64,000 nt of DNA, from contig NZ_LT559262.1 in the NCBI RefSeq assembly GCF_900083545.1, positions 124,001-188,000 on the forward strand. Direction: 5' to 3'. The notes under the pieces were generated by a model, which saw nothing but the letters and a program-made list of their open reading frames with translations, was not told where the DNA came from and did not search any database. The position numbers and the translations under genes are program-made. Shown piece by piece: positions 53,437-61,645 of this stretch (positions are counted from its first letter, which is position 1; each line of letters begins with the position of its first letter). The stretch comes from Alistipes provencensis (GTDB lineage: Bacteria > Bacteroidota > Bacteroidia > Bacteroidales > Rikenellaceae).

Positions 53437-54414
53437 TCATTTGTGAATCACGACGGTATCGCCTTCCAGACGGAACCGGGTGCCGGTCGTGAGCGTGATT
53501 ACGTTCATGGTGTGCCCCAGCTCGTTATCCCTGCTGACGGTACCCGTGAACTTAATCTGTCCAAGCGAGGCATCATCCAGCCGGATCTCGCAACCGTACA
53601 TGCCGGCTATCACCTTGATGACCTCAGCGAGATCCTCATGTGCGAAACTGCGCTCAGTGTTCACTTCGGAAACTTGTATATTGCCGTCGGTGCGCGTGTA
53701 GGCCACCCGTTGATTCGGACTTATCTCTACCACCCGATCGCCCGCCACAAAATTGATCGCCCCGCTGTGAAGTACGGCCGTGATCAGGTCGTCGTCCTGA
53801 CGGGCATGCACATCGAACGAGGTTCCCCGCACGACAACTCGCGTTTCCAACGCCTTCACGACGAAGCTCCGGCCGTTTGTCTGTTTCACCACCTCGAACC
53901 GCGCCTCGCCCTCGATGTCCACCTCGTATTTTTCGCGTCCATCGGCATGGACCGGATATGTTATTCGTGAATCGGGTTGCAGACGAGCCATCGACCCGTC
54001 CGGCAAAGCGACTTCGACAGCGCTGTTCTCGGCATAGACCTCCTCAAAACGCGCTCTTTCCGATGCCTGCTTCAAGACGGCAACGGACAATGCCACGATC
54101 ACCATGGCCGCAGCACCGTACGCAGCGATGCGGCGCAACAGAATGGGGAAACGGCTCTTCGTGCGCCTCTCGTTTTCGGCGACACGTTTCCGCAATTGTC
54201 GTAGAGAATATTCCACATCGACATTTTTCATGACATCGGCGCAGTCGCAGAGAAAAGATATGTAATAAATATCTTCAAGGGTCTTTTTATTCTGCTCCGA
54301 CTCATCGTACCATTCCTCCACCATGGCCTGCTCCGAACGGTCTAAACGTCCTGCAAGGAAATCGATGAGCATGGATTCGTCTATTTCTCTCTTCATAAAT
54401 TTTTGCTTTTTCAT
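53437..54414 (-). CDS. FecR-type anti-sigma factor
   Basis: 325 residues (start ATG 54414; a second ATG at 54396 is also possible). N-terminal cytoplasmic helical domain (LIDFLAGRLDRSEQAMVEEWYDES), one membrane segment (LRRIAAYGAAAMVIVALSVAVL), then the periplasmic FecR domain: VEVALPDGSMARLQPDSRITYPV, YEVDIEGEARFEVV, FVVKALETRVVVRGTSFDVHAR. The C-terminal DUF4974/STN-like domain ends in FRLEGDTVVIHK. First gene of the PUL operon, 52 bp before susC. Confidence 0.95.
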   Translation of the reverse strand: MKKQKFMKREIDESMLIDFLAGRLDRSEQAMVEEWYDESEQNKKTLEDIYYISFLCDCADVMKNVDVEYSLRQLRKRVAENERRTKSRFPILLRRIAAYGAAAMVIVALSVAVLKQASERARFEEVYAENSAVEVALPDGSMARLQPDSRITYPVHADGREKYEVDIEGEARFEVVKQTNGRSFVVKALETRVVVRGTSFDVHARQDDDLITAVLHSGAINFVAGDRVVEISPNQRVAYTRTDGNIQVSEVNTERSFAHEDLAEVIKVIAGMYGCEIRLDDASLGQIKFTGTVSRDNELGHTMNVITLTTGTRFRLEGDTVVIHK

Positions 54415-54812
54415 ATATATTACGATTATAGCGATAAAGTTACTAAACCATTGATTTCATTTTTTCTGAAAAACAGGAGCCGCTCACGCGTTCTTTTCGA
54501 TCTATCATCCACGGAACTAATCACTTAACACAATACCTCCTTCTTTACATATTAAAAGACAAAAGCCCGCGCGACAAAGCAGCCGGCGTTCTATCGATCA
54601 AGGCCGAGACAGGTTTGAAGAAAGGCGAATACGGCTAATATAAAGAAAAAAACGGGCCCCGCAGTACCGGGAAAATATTAGGAATGGATTATCATAAAAT
54701 TCTTCGGGCAGAAATAACACACCCGGTTGCTTTTTATGTCTATTACACTTCGACTGTTGCGCTCATGGTTTAAACAACGGTTTAAACTACGACCAAACCG
54801 CATCATCGGAAA
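54415..54812. other. Gene-free upstream region of the PUL
   Basis: About 400 bp with no supported gene. It contains a short direct repeat GGTTTAAAC-AAC-GGTTTAAAC (about 54768-54788) and no consensus TAnnTTTG promoter that I can find for fecR. The sigma gene normally found here is absent. Confidence 0.5.
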
Positions 54813-54850
54813 GGACAAAAGAAAAACGACCTACATCGCTGTAAGTCGTT
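54813..54850 (-). terminator. Terminator of tRNA-Phe
   Basis: On the minus strand, AACGACTTAC/GTAGGTCGTT (one mismatch) followed by TTTTCTTTTGTC. Confidence 0.75.
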
Positions 54851-54860
54851 CTTTTCAATG

Positions 54861-54933
54861 TGGTACCACCAGGAATCGAACCGGGGACACAAGGATTTTC
54901 AGTCCTTTGCTCTACCAACTGAGCTATGGCACC
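54861..54933 (-). tRNA. tRNA-Phe (anticodon GAA)
   Basis: 73 nt on the minus strand. Acceptor GGTGCCA/TGGTACC (one G-T pair), D arm GCTC/GAGC, anticodon arm AAGGA-CTGAAAA-TCCTT, T arm CCCGG-TTCGATT-CCTGG, discriminator A. CCA is not encoded. The third pair of the T stem is a C-T mismatch, a small oddity. Promoter and terminator are both visible. Confidence 0.95.
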
Positions 54934-55080
54934 ATCCTGTTGAGTTATAAAACTCTGTTACAAATGATTACGAAACCCGATCTTTTTCTCTGACACCCGA
55001 CCTTTTCAGTTCGGTTTACAACGTGGTTTACACAGTCGTTTTTGCAAAGAACGATACCCATTTCGGTTTCATTGCGAGTG

Positions 55081-55111
55081 CAAAGGTAAGCAAAAAATTC
55101 AATTCTGCAAA
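55081..55111 (-). promoter_or_regulatory. Promoter of the tRNA-Phe transcription unit
   Basis: TTTG (55111-55108), a 19-nt spacer and TACCTTTG (55088-55081) on the minus strand. The leader to the tRNA is about 140 nt, and I see no other RNA gene in it. Confidence 0.7.
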
Positions 55112-55184
55112 TATCACATGCGATTTTGTCGATATTTTATCCCTCCCTGCACGGCAAAATCCCCCGTTCCGGTGGCTGGCGGGC

Positions 55185-55220
55185 CAAAAAGAGGCCGATT
55201 CCCACAGGGAACCGGCCTCT
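55185..55220 (-). terminator. Terminator of the left susCD pair
   Basis: A 14-bp stem (55190-55203 with 55207-55220, one mismatch) followed by five T residues on the minus strand. Confidence 0.85.
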
Positions 55221-55242
55221 AAAATCCGTCGTTCGAGCAAAC

Positions 55243-56724
55243 CTACAGGCTCGGGAGCGTGCTGCTCCAACCCTCGTTCTGCGCAACGCCGAAACCTGCG
55301 TTGACTTCATCGACCGGAATCGGGTACACCAAATCCGAAATCTTGTAGTCGGTGAACTTGAACGAAATCGTAGTGGCATTGTTCGCATACACCTGCGCTT
55401 TCTCGTCCCAACGGCGCAAATCGTACAGGCGCAGACCCTCTTGGAAAAGCTCGCGGGCACGCTCCTCCTTGATGAACGCCATGAGGTCGGTCTTGGTCGA
55501 CGGCAGGTCGCTCGTCGAGGTGATCGCCGAATTACGCTTGGCCACGGTCAGCAGGGCGTTCTGGGCATCGGGAACCGACCCGGTGGAGCTCTGTACGTTA
55601 GCCTCGGCGATAATCAGGAACATTTCGGGGGCATTGACGATATAGCAGGTACCGTAGTTGTTGTTGCCCGATGAGAAATGGGCGAATTTGCCGCCGTTGA
55701 ATACGGGGCGGCCTCTGTTGTCCTTTCCAAGAACCCAGACATTGGTACGGCAGTCCGTGTCCTTATAGAGCGACTGCAACCAGAGGCTCGGGCTGTAACT
55801 GTAAGTAGACCAAATCGTACCGCACGACTGGGCCTGCCAGTTCTGCGTCGCGTTGATTGCCAACGCGAACATGCTTTCGGTATTCGACTCTCCACCGTTG
55901 TAAAGCGCCTTATAAGCAACCTTGTCATAAATGAGGGTCGTGATCTCCGCCGCATCGAGCGCATCCTGAGCCTGCTTGGCGGCATCGTCCCACTCCTCCA
56001 TGTAGAGGTAGGTGCGCGCCAGCAGTCCGTGAACGGACGCCTCCCCGAAATAGAAGAGCGAGCCCCGGTCGCCGCCGGCCGCGGTGAAATGCGTGAGCGC
56101 ATCCTTCAGGTCGTTGACAATGGCCTCGTAGCTCTGGCCGACCGTCGCGCGGGAAACCTTTTCGAAGGGCTGGATCGGCTTGTCTACCAGCACGATGCCG
56201 GGCTTCGACGAGAAGTCGGCGCCATTTGCCTTGATCTGATGCGCAAAGATGTTGACCAGCACCAACTGGGCATATCCGCGCAGTGCGTAGGCTTCGGCCT
56301 TGCAAAGGTCCAGTTCGGCTTTTTCGTCATCCGTGCTTGCGTCGTAGAGGTTCTCGACGGCCTCGATCAGACGGGCTGCGTTGTCGATCACCTTGTAACC
56401 GTAGTTCCATATCCAATAGAGATAGGTGTCGGTATCGGTCAGCGTGTAGGTGTAAATGTCGTTGAAATGCTGCGTTCCGGTGTTCCAATAGGGAAGATCG
56501 GTAGGGATGTCGCCGATGGTCGTAGCATAGTTGCCGGCGAAATAGTAGCGGTACAACTGGTAGTAGGCGCCGTTGAGGGCGATCGAAATATTTTCGACCG
56601 AATTGAGGGCCGTCTCCTTCTCGATTCCGTTGTAATAATCGGTCTCGAGGAAGCTGTTCCCGCAGCCCGCAACCCCTCCGGCCAGAACCGTCAGTGCAAA
56701 TGCTTTCAATATCAGTTTTTTCAT
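55243..56724 (-). CDS. SusD/RagB-like lipoprotein (left pair)
   Basis: 493 residues from the ATG at 56724, which starts a lipoprotein signal (MKKLILKAFALTVLAGGVAGC). Internal SusD helices: LCKAEAYALRGYAQLVLVNIFAHQ, then FSSKPGIVLVDKPIQPFEKVSRATVGQSYEAIVNDLKDAL, GEASVHGLLARTYLYMEEW, KEERARELFQEGLRLYDLRRW and the closing SDLVYPIPVDEVNAG. The partner SusC ends 37 bp upstream. No enzyme genes follow, so the pair may import a small or non-glycan substrate. Confidence 0.95.
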   Translation of the reverse strand: MKKLILKAFALTVLAGGVAGCGNSFLETDYYNGIEKETALNSVENISIALNGAYYQLYRYYFAGNYATTIGDIPTDLPYWNTGTQHFNDIYTYTLTDTDTYLYWIWNYGYKVIDNAARLIEAVENLYDASTDDEKAELDLCKAEAYALRGYAQLVLVNIFAHQIKANGADFSSKPGIVLVDKPIQPFEKVSRATVGQSYEAIVNDLKDALTHFTAAGGDRGSLFYFGEASVHGLLARTYLYMEEWDDAAKQAQDALDAAEITTLIYDKVAYKALYNGGESNTESMFALAINATQNWQAQSCGTIWSTYSYSPSLWLQSLYKDTDCRTNVWVLGKDNRGRPVFNGGKFAHFSSGNNNYGTCYIVNAPEMFLIIAEANVQSSTGSVPDAQNALLTVAKRNSAITSTSDLPSTKTDLMAFIKEERARELFQEGLRLYDLRRWDEKAQVYANNATTISFKFTDYKISDLVYPIPVDEVNAGFGVAQNEGWSSTLPSL

Positions 56725-56760
56725 AATCGTTCGTTTCTTAAAATTATCACACTGCATACG

Positions 56761-59700
56761 TTAGAAGGTAATCTGGACGCCTCCCGTGAAAGTGCGGTTG
56801 GCAGGATACTGCCAAGCCATGATACCCGAAGTAAAGGTTTCGGGGGTGTAACCCACGAAATCGTCAGCCATGACCGTATAGACGTTGTCGAGCGACACAT
56901 AGACGCGCAGTTTCTGGATGAAAGCTTTCTTGGTCCACTTCGCGGGCAGCGTATAACCCAGCGTGATGTTTCCGATCTTCAGGTAGTTGCCGCTGTAGAG
57001 GAACCGCGAGGAGTCCGACGTAGCATTGTAGGGGTCTCCGAGAATGTACTGCGGGTACTTGGCATCCTTGTTGGCCTCCGTCCACGAATTGAGGGCCACG
57101 TCGCGGAGCGGGGTCATCAGCGACATGCCGTAACCGGTGAATGCTGCACCTTGGTTGTAGACTTTACCGCCCAGACGGTAGGTGAAGTCGATATTGAAAT
57201 CGAGGCCCTTCCAGTTGATGCCGGTTCCGAATCCGCCCAGCACTTTCGGATCGGCAGAGCCCACATAACGCTTGGCCGCCGCATTGTAATCGCTGGTCGT
57301 TTCGTCGCCCGACTCGTCGAGATACCACAACGGCATACCGGTTTCACGGTCTACGCCCGCATACTCCCTCATGTAGAACTGACGGAAAGGACGGCCCTCC
57401 TCGATAATCATGAAAGGCGACTCGATCGGATCGTCGGTAGCGAGCTTGATGACGCGGTTCTGGTTCCATGTAACGTTGGCATAGGCGTTCCAGCGGAAAT
57501 CGCGTTTCTGCATCACTGTTGCATTCACCGAGAACTCGATACCGCGGTTGCGGATCGTACCGACGTTGCGCATCATCGACGTAGCGCCCGTAGTCATCGA
57601 CAGGGGCACTTCGTAGAGGGCTTCGCTGGTCTCCTCGTTGTAGAAATCGAAGGTCAGGTGTACGCGGTTGACGAACGAGAGGTCGAAGCCCACGTCGAAC
57701 TTCTTGGCAACCTCCCACGTCAACTGCTGGTTTGAAAAGCCCGAAGGGGCCATACCGGGCTTGCTGTTGTAGTTGTAACCGGCGGAATAGAACCCGCGGG
57801 CCTGATACCAGTCGATATCTTGGTTACCCACCGTACCGTAGGAGAGGCGCAGTGCGGCATTGGTCACAATCTCGTTGTCCTTCAGGAACTCCTCGCCCGT
57901 GATGCGCCACTTGGCACCCACCGACCAGAAGTTACCCCAGCGGTTGTCGGTGCCGAACACCGACGAACCGTCGCGGCGGAACGAGCCCGACACATAGTAC
58001 TTGTCGTCGTAAGCATAGTGCGCATCGAGGAAATAGGATGCCAGCGTCGCCTCGGACTTGTAGTAGGCCGAATCGTTCCACGAACCGGCGGTGGTCAGGT
58101 CGCGCAGGCCCTCGCCGGCCAGCGGGAAATTGACACCCTCGATCACCGAATAGTTGTAGTATTTGCGCTGCATCTCCTGCCCGAGCATCAGGTTGACGGC
58201 ATGCTTTTCATTGAACGTATAATTCCAGCCCAGCACGTTGGTCCATGTGATAACGCTTCTTTTCGAGGTAAAATCAAGGCCCTTACCGTTCGAATCGACA
58301 CCGTTCGGGTCGTACAGAGCGCTGTAATAAGTGTAGATGTTCTGATCGGTGATATTCACGCCGAGGGTGGTCTTGGCATAGATACCCTTGCCGAAATCCA
58401 CCTGCAGGTAGGGATTGATATTGACCGTCTGGGCCTTGGTGCGGTAGAGACTGCCCAGTTTGGAGTCCACGACCGCCAGCGGGTGGGGATAGTTGTTCAC
58501 CAAGTCGGTAGCGTACAGGTAATCGCCGTTCTCATCGTAAATGGGATCCAGCGGCGTGCGTCCCGATAAGGCAAGTGTCGTAGGGCTGTTCATCGAACCG
58601 GCCGTGGACTCCGAGAATCCGTTCTGAATCGAGTAGGAATACGACGAATTGATACCCGCAGTGAAGAACTTGAATTTGCTGTCGAGATTCACACGGCCCG
58701 AGAAACGCTCCAGATCGGAACCGATCGCCAGTCCTTCTGAATTCAGGTAGCCCATGCTGGCATAGTAACCTGTCTGTCCGACGCGGCCTGAAGCGCTGAG
58801 GTTGTAATCCTGATAGTAGCCATGACGTGTGATGGCATCCATCCAATCGTAGGACGACTTACCGTCCCAGTCGTAAGCCATCGTGACAAAATCGGACCAC
58901 GAATCGAGCGGAACACCGTAGACGTCGGCGGGTGTATACCCGGCATAAGTGTCGGCATATCCGTTGGAAAAGAGTTTCGCCGTCTCCTGCGCATTGGCCA
59001 ACTTCATCGTGTTGTTTGCCATCGAGACGAAGCCCTGCTTGATGTCGACATTGAGGTTGAAATTGCCCTGCGTACCTTTTTTCGTAGTGATGACGATCAC
59101 GCCGTTCGCGGCACGCGAACCGTAAATGGCCGTGGCAGCGGCATCCTTCAGCACGGTGACGCTCTCGATGTCGGCGGGATTGACCGAAGACATCGGATCG
59201 AACCAGTTGTTGCTACGGCTGTCGAAATTGTCCTCAATATCGGAGTTGACCGGCATGCCGTCGATCACATAAAGGGGCTGGGTACCCGAGCTGAGCGATC
59301 CGCGGCCGCGCACATACACCGAACCCCAGACACCCGGCGCACTGGTCGAATTGTTCATCTGGAGACCCGGCACGGAGCCTTCGAGCGATTTGACGAAGTT
59401 GGCATCGGTCCGCTTGGCAAGCACTTCGTCGCCGACGATGGAGGCGGCGCCGGTAAACGAGGCCTTGCGCTGCACACCGTAACCGGTTACGACTACATCG
59501 TCGATCGCATGGGCGTCTTCGGTCAGAGTAACATTCACGGCCGTCTTGCCCGAAATGGCAACCGACTGTGTTTCATAGCCGATGAAAGAGATCACCAACG
59601 TTCCGTTTACCGGAGCGGAGATGGAGAAGCGGCCGTCCGCCGCAGAAGTCGTACCGGTCGACGTTCCGTCGATCATAATGGTCGCACCGGCGACAGGCTT

Positions 59701-59805
59701 TCCCTGCGCATCGGCGACCTTTCCGGTCACCTGCCGGTTCTGGGCAAAACTATATGCACAGAGGCCCAGAACAGCAATTAACGTCAGTAGAATTTTTCTT
59801 ACCAT
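56761..59805 (-). CDS. SusC/RagA-like TonB-dependent receptor (left, currently without a clear promoter)
   Basis: 1014 residues. The signal MVRKILLTLIAVLGLCAYSFAQ shares its first 11 residues with the right-hand receptor. CarbopepD-like domain (RQVTGKVADAQGKPVAGATIMIDG), plug entry VVVTGYGVQRKASFTGA, plug motif LKDAAATAIYGSRAANGVIVITTKKG, then a barrel ending GGVQITF. No STN domain. The start codon lies inside a 42-bp inverted repeat. No TAnnTTTG promoter is visible upstream, so it is probably off in this orientation (inference). Confidence 0.96.
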   Translation of the reverse strand: MVRKILLTLIAVLGLCAYSFAQNRQVTGKVADAQGKPVAGATIMIDGTSTGTTSAADGRFSISAPVNGTLVISFIGYETQSVAISGKTAVNVTLTEDAHAIDDVVVTGYGVQRKASFTGAASIVGDEVLAKRTDANFVKSLEGSVPGLQMNNSTSAPGVWGSVYVRGRGSLSSGTQPLYVIDGMPVNSDIEDNFDSRSNNWFDPMSSVNPADIESVTVLKDAAATAIYGSRAANGVIVITTKKGTQGNFNLNVDIKQGFVSMANNTMKLANAQETAKLFSNGYADTYAGYTPADVYGVPLDSWSDFVTMAYDWDGKSSYDWMDAITRHGYYQDYNLSASGRVGQTGYYASMGYLNSEGLAIGSDLERFSGRVNLDSKFKFFTAGINSSYSYSIQNGFSESTAGSMNSPTTLALSGRTPLDPIYDENGDYLYATDLVNNYPHPLAVVDSKLGSLYRTKAQTVNINPYLQVDFGKGIYAKTTLGVNITDQNIYTYYSALYDPNGVDSNGKGLDFTSKRSVITWTNVLGWNYTFNEKHAVNLMLGQEMQRKYYNYSVIEGVNFPLAGEGLRDLTTAGSWNDSAYYKSEATLASYFLDAHYAYDDKYYVSGSFRRDGSSVFGTDNRWGNFWSVGAKWRITGEEFLKDNEIVTNAALRLSYGTVGNQDIDWYQARGFYSAGYNYNSKPGMAPSGFSNQQLTWEVAKKFDVGFDLSFVNRVHLTFDFYNEETSEALYEVPLSMTTGATSMMRNVGTIRNRGIEFSVNATVMQKRDFRWNAYANVTWNQNRVIKLATDDPIESPFMIIEEGRPFRQFYMREYAGVDRETGMPLWYLDESGDETTSDYNAAAKRYVGSADPKVLGGFGTGINWKGLDFNIDFTYRLGGKVYNQGAAFTGYGMSLMTPLRDVALNSWTEANKDAKYPQYILGDPYNATSDSSRFLYSGNYLKIGNITLGYTLPAKWTKKAFIQKLRVYVSLDNVYTVMADDFVGYTPETFTSGIMAWQYPANRTFTGGVQITF

Positions 59806-59815
59806 AAGCGTTAAT
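59774..59815. repeat. Left 42-bp inverted repeat (site-specific recombination site)
   Basis: The reverse complement is identical to 61604-61645 over 42 bp and similar over 20 more on the outer side of the start codon. It covers the ATG and the first 11 codons of the left susC. Flanks a 1788-bp segment carrying the recombinase. Confidence 0.92.
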
Positions 59816-60115
59816 CAATTAGTTTTTTAAAATAAAAAACAAGCAACGGGAATAATTAAGAATAAATCCCTAAAAATGCGACAATTAACACTGTTTTAGG
59901 CGGATTTTCTATAAAAATAACTAATCGTTTGGCATTAAGCGTGTAATAAATAAATTTATGACGCCGCGCAACCCGTTTTTGGGACTAGGAAGTAACTGCT
60001 CAAAACGATCCAAGTATGCGATTATAAGCTATTTGGTTCAGATAATATGTCATTCGGCTGCAACTTTATCATTACCTTTAGCGCGGTTGCGGTTACGATT
60101 AACAAAGGAGTTATA

Positions 60116-61366
60116 ATGGGAACCAGAAACACGTTTAAAGTACTATTTTACATCAAGAAAAATGCACCGTTACGCAACGGCAATACCCCTATCATGGGAC
60201 GTATTACGATCAATGGGCAGCGCACACAGTTGTCGACGCGGCTCTCCGTGGACCCGAAACTTTGGAATGTGAACATGGGCCGCGTGACGGGACGCCGTGC
60301 GGATGCCGTCCGCGTCAACGAACAGCTCTCACAAATCAGGTATCACATCGAACGGTGTTACAATACGCTATTTTACGAACATGCGCAGGTCACGCCGCAA
60401 ATGGTCAAGGAGATGTATTTCGGCAACGACCGCCGCAGCGAGATGCTGCTGGCCTTTTTCCGGGAGCACAACGAGGAGTTTCGCCGGATGGTCGGCACCA
60501 GCCGCAGCAAGACGACCTATTATAAATACAGGACCGTTTACAACCACCTCGAAAATTACATCAGCGATAAATACGAGCGCAGGGACTTGTCGTTCAGGGA
60601 CCTCGACCGGGAATTCCTGACGGGTTTCCACCAGTACATCGCTCAGGAGTGCGGGCACAAGAAGAACACGACGTGGATTTACATGATCGCGCTCAAACAC
60701 ATCCTCATGCTGGCCCGCGGGCGGGGTTATCTCACGACGGATCTTTTTGCCAACTACAAGCTGCACAGCGAGTTCGTGACGCGCAACTACCTTTCCATCA
60801 CCGAAATCCGACGGCTTATCCGGCTCGACCTCGACGACGTGACGCTGCTGCTGGTGCGCGACGCCTTTCTGTTCAGTTGTTTCACGGGACTTTCCTATAT
60901 CGACCTTTGCACGCTGACACCAGAACACATCCGACAAGAGGGTAAACAAATGTGGATAAGTACGACCCGTTGCAAAACCGGTTCGGAGGTCAACGTGCGG
61001 GTCTTTGCGATCCCGTATGCTATTCTGCTGAGATACAACCCGATGAACCGCACAAAACGCATTTTCAACCTGCCGAGCAACGGCTGGTGCAACATTTGTC
61101 TCGGCCGGATCATGTCGCTGGCGGGCATCTCCCGACACATTACCTTCCACTCGGCGCGCCATACCTTCGCTACGACAATTACCCTTTCGCAGGGAATAGC
61201 GATCGAAACCATCAGCAAATTGCTTGGCCACAGAAATATACGAACCACGCAAATTTACGCCACGATCACACACTCGAAACTCGACGGAGACATGGAACGT
61301 CTTTCGAAACGACTCGACACGCTTTACCGGGAATCCGACTTGGAACGGGTTCCGGAACCGGTGTGA
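60116..61366 (+). CDS. Tyrosine recombinase/invertase within the switch segment
   Basis: 416 residues from the ATG at 60116, preceded by AAAGGAG. The arm-binding/SAM-like N-terminal domain (FKVLFYIKKNAPLRNGNTPIMGRITINGQRTQLSTRLSV) is of the Bacteroidetes type. Catalytic: CFTGLSYIDLCTL, where the first Arg expected is Ser as in IntDOT-like enzymes, HITFHSARHTFAT (HxxR), LLGHRNIRTTQIYATI (GH and Tyr). It lies inside the inverted repeats, so inversion does not destroy it. Likely performs the inversion that switches the two susC genes. Confidence 0.9.
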   Translation: MGTRNTFKVLFYIKKNAPLRNGNTPIMGRITINGQRTQLSTRLSVDPKLWNVNMGRVTGRRADAVRVNEQLSQIRYHIERCYNTLFYEHAQVTPQMVKEMYFGNDRRSEMLLAFFREHNEEFRRMVGTSRSKTTYYKYRTVYNHLENYISDKYERRDLSFRDLDREFLTGFHQYIAQECGHKKNTTWIYMIALKHILMLARGRGYLTTDLFANYKLHSEFVTRNYLSITEIRRLIRLDLDDVTLLLVRDAFLFSCFTGLSYIDLCTLTPEHIRQEGKQMWISTTRCKTGSEVNVRVFAIPYAILLRYNPMNRTKRIFNLPSNGWCNICLGRIMSLAGISRHITFHSARHTFATTITLSQGIAIETISKLLGHRNIRTTQIYATITHSKLDGDMERLSKRLDTLYRESDLERVPEPV

Positions 61367-61541
61367 GATTCCGGCCTTCCGGGAGGGGCTCTGGCTAACC
61401 AATTCAGACGATTTGACCAAAAACGGTCTAAAAAGACGATTACAAATTGTAATCCACCAACCACCACGCAAATCAAATTATAAGCGTCGGAAGGCTATTT
61501 CCGCCTGATATGTTACATTTGTAAATTATTTTAAAAAATTA
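61367..61541. other. AT-rich gap between invertase and right susC promoter
   Basis: No gene. Short repeats ATTTGTAAA occur twice near 61517 and 61541. A box-like TACATTTG at 61514-61521 lacks a -33 element. Confidence 0.4.
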
Positions 61542-61573
61542 TTTGTAAACGAATTAGCGATTTCTTACCTTTG
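61542..61573 (+). promoter_or_regulatory. Switchable promoter, currently driving the right susC
   Basis: TTTG (61542-61545), exactly 20 nt, then TACCTTTG (61566-61573). It lies within the invertible segment, 41 nt from the right start codon, and would point left after inversion. Confidence 0.8.
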
Positions 61574-61603
61574 TTGTGAACTTTTTATTTTAAAAACTAA
61601 TTA

Positions 61604-61645
61604 ATTAACGCTTATGGTAAGAAAAATTCTACTGACGTTAATTGC
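61604..61645. repeat. Right 42-bp inverted repeat (site-specific recombination site)
   Basis: Perfect inverse of 59774-59815. Includes the ATG at 61614 and the first codons (MVRKILLTLIA) of the right susC. Sequence just beyond it diverges between the two genes. Confidence 0.92.

Noticed and set aside
54727..54993. 88-codon open frame over the tRNA-Phe region
   Set aside because: It runs across the tRNA and its terminator on the other strand and has no recognisable protein features.
60116..61366. Integrase as part of an integrative conjugative element inserted at tRNA-Phe
   Set aside because: The tRNA is 5 kb away, no relaxase, tra or excisionase genes occur, and the enzyme is bracketed by inverted rather than direct repeats. 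An invertase fits better.
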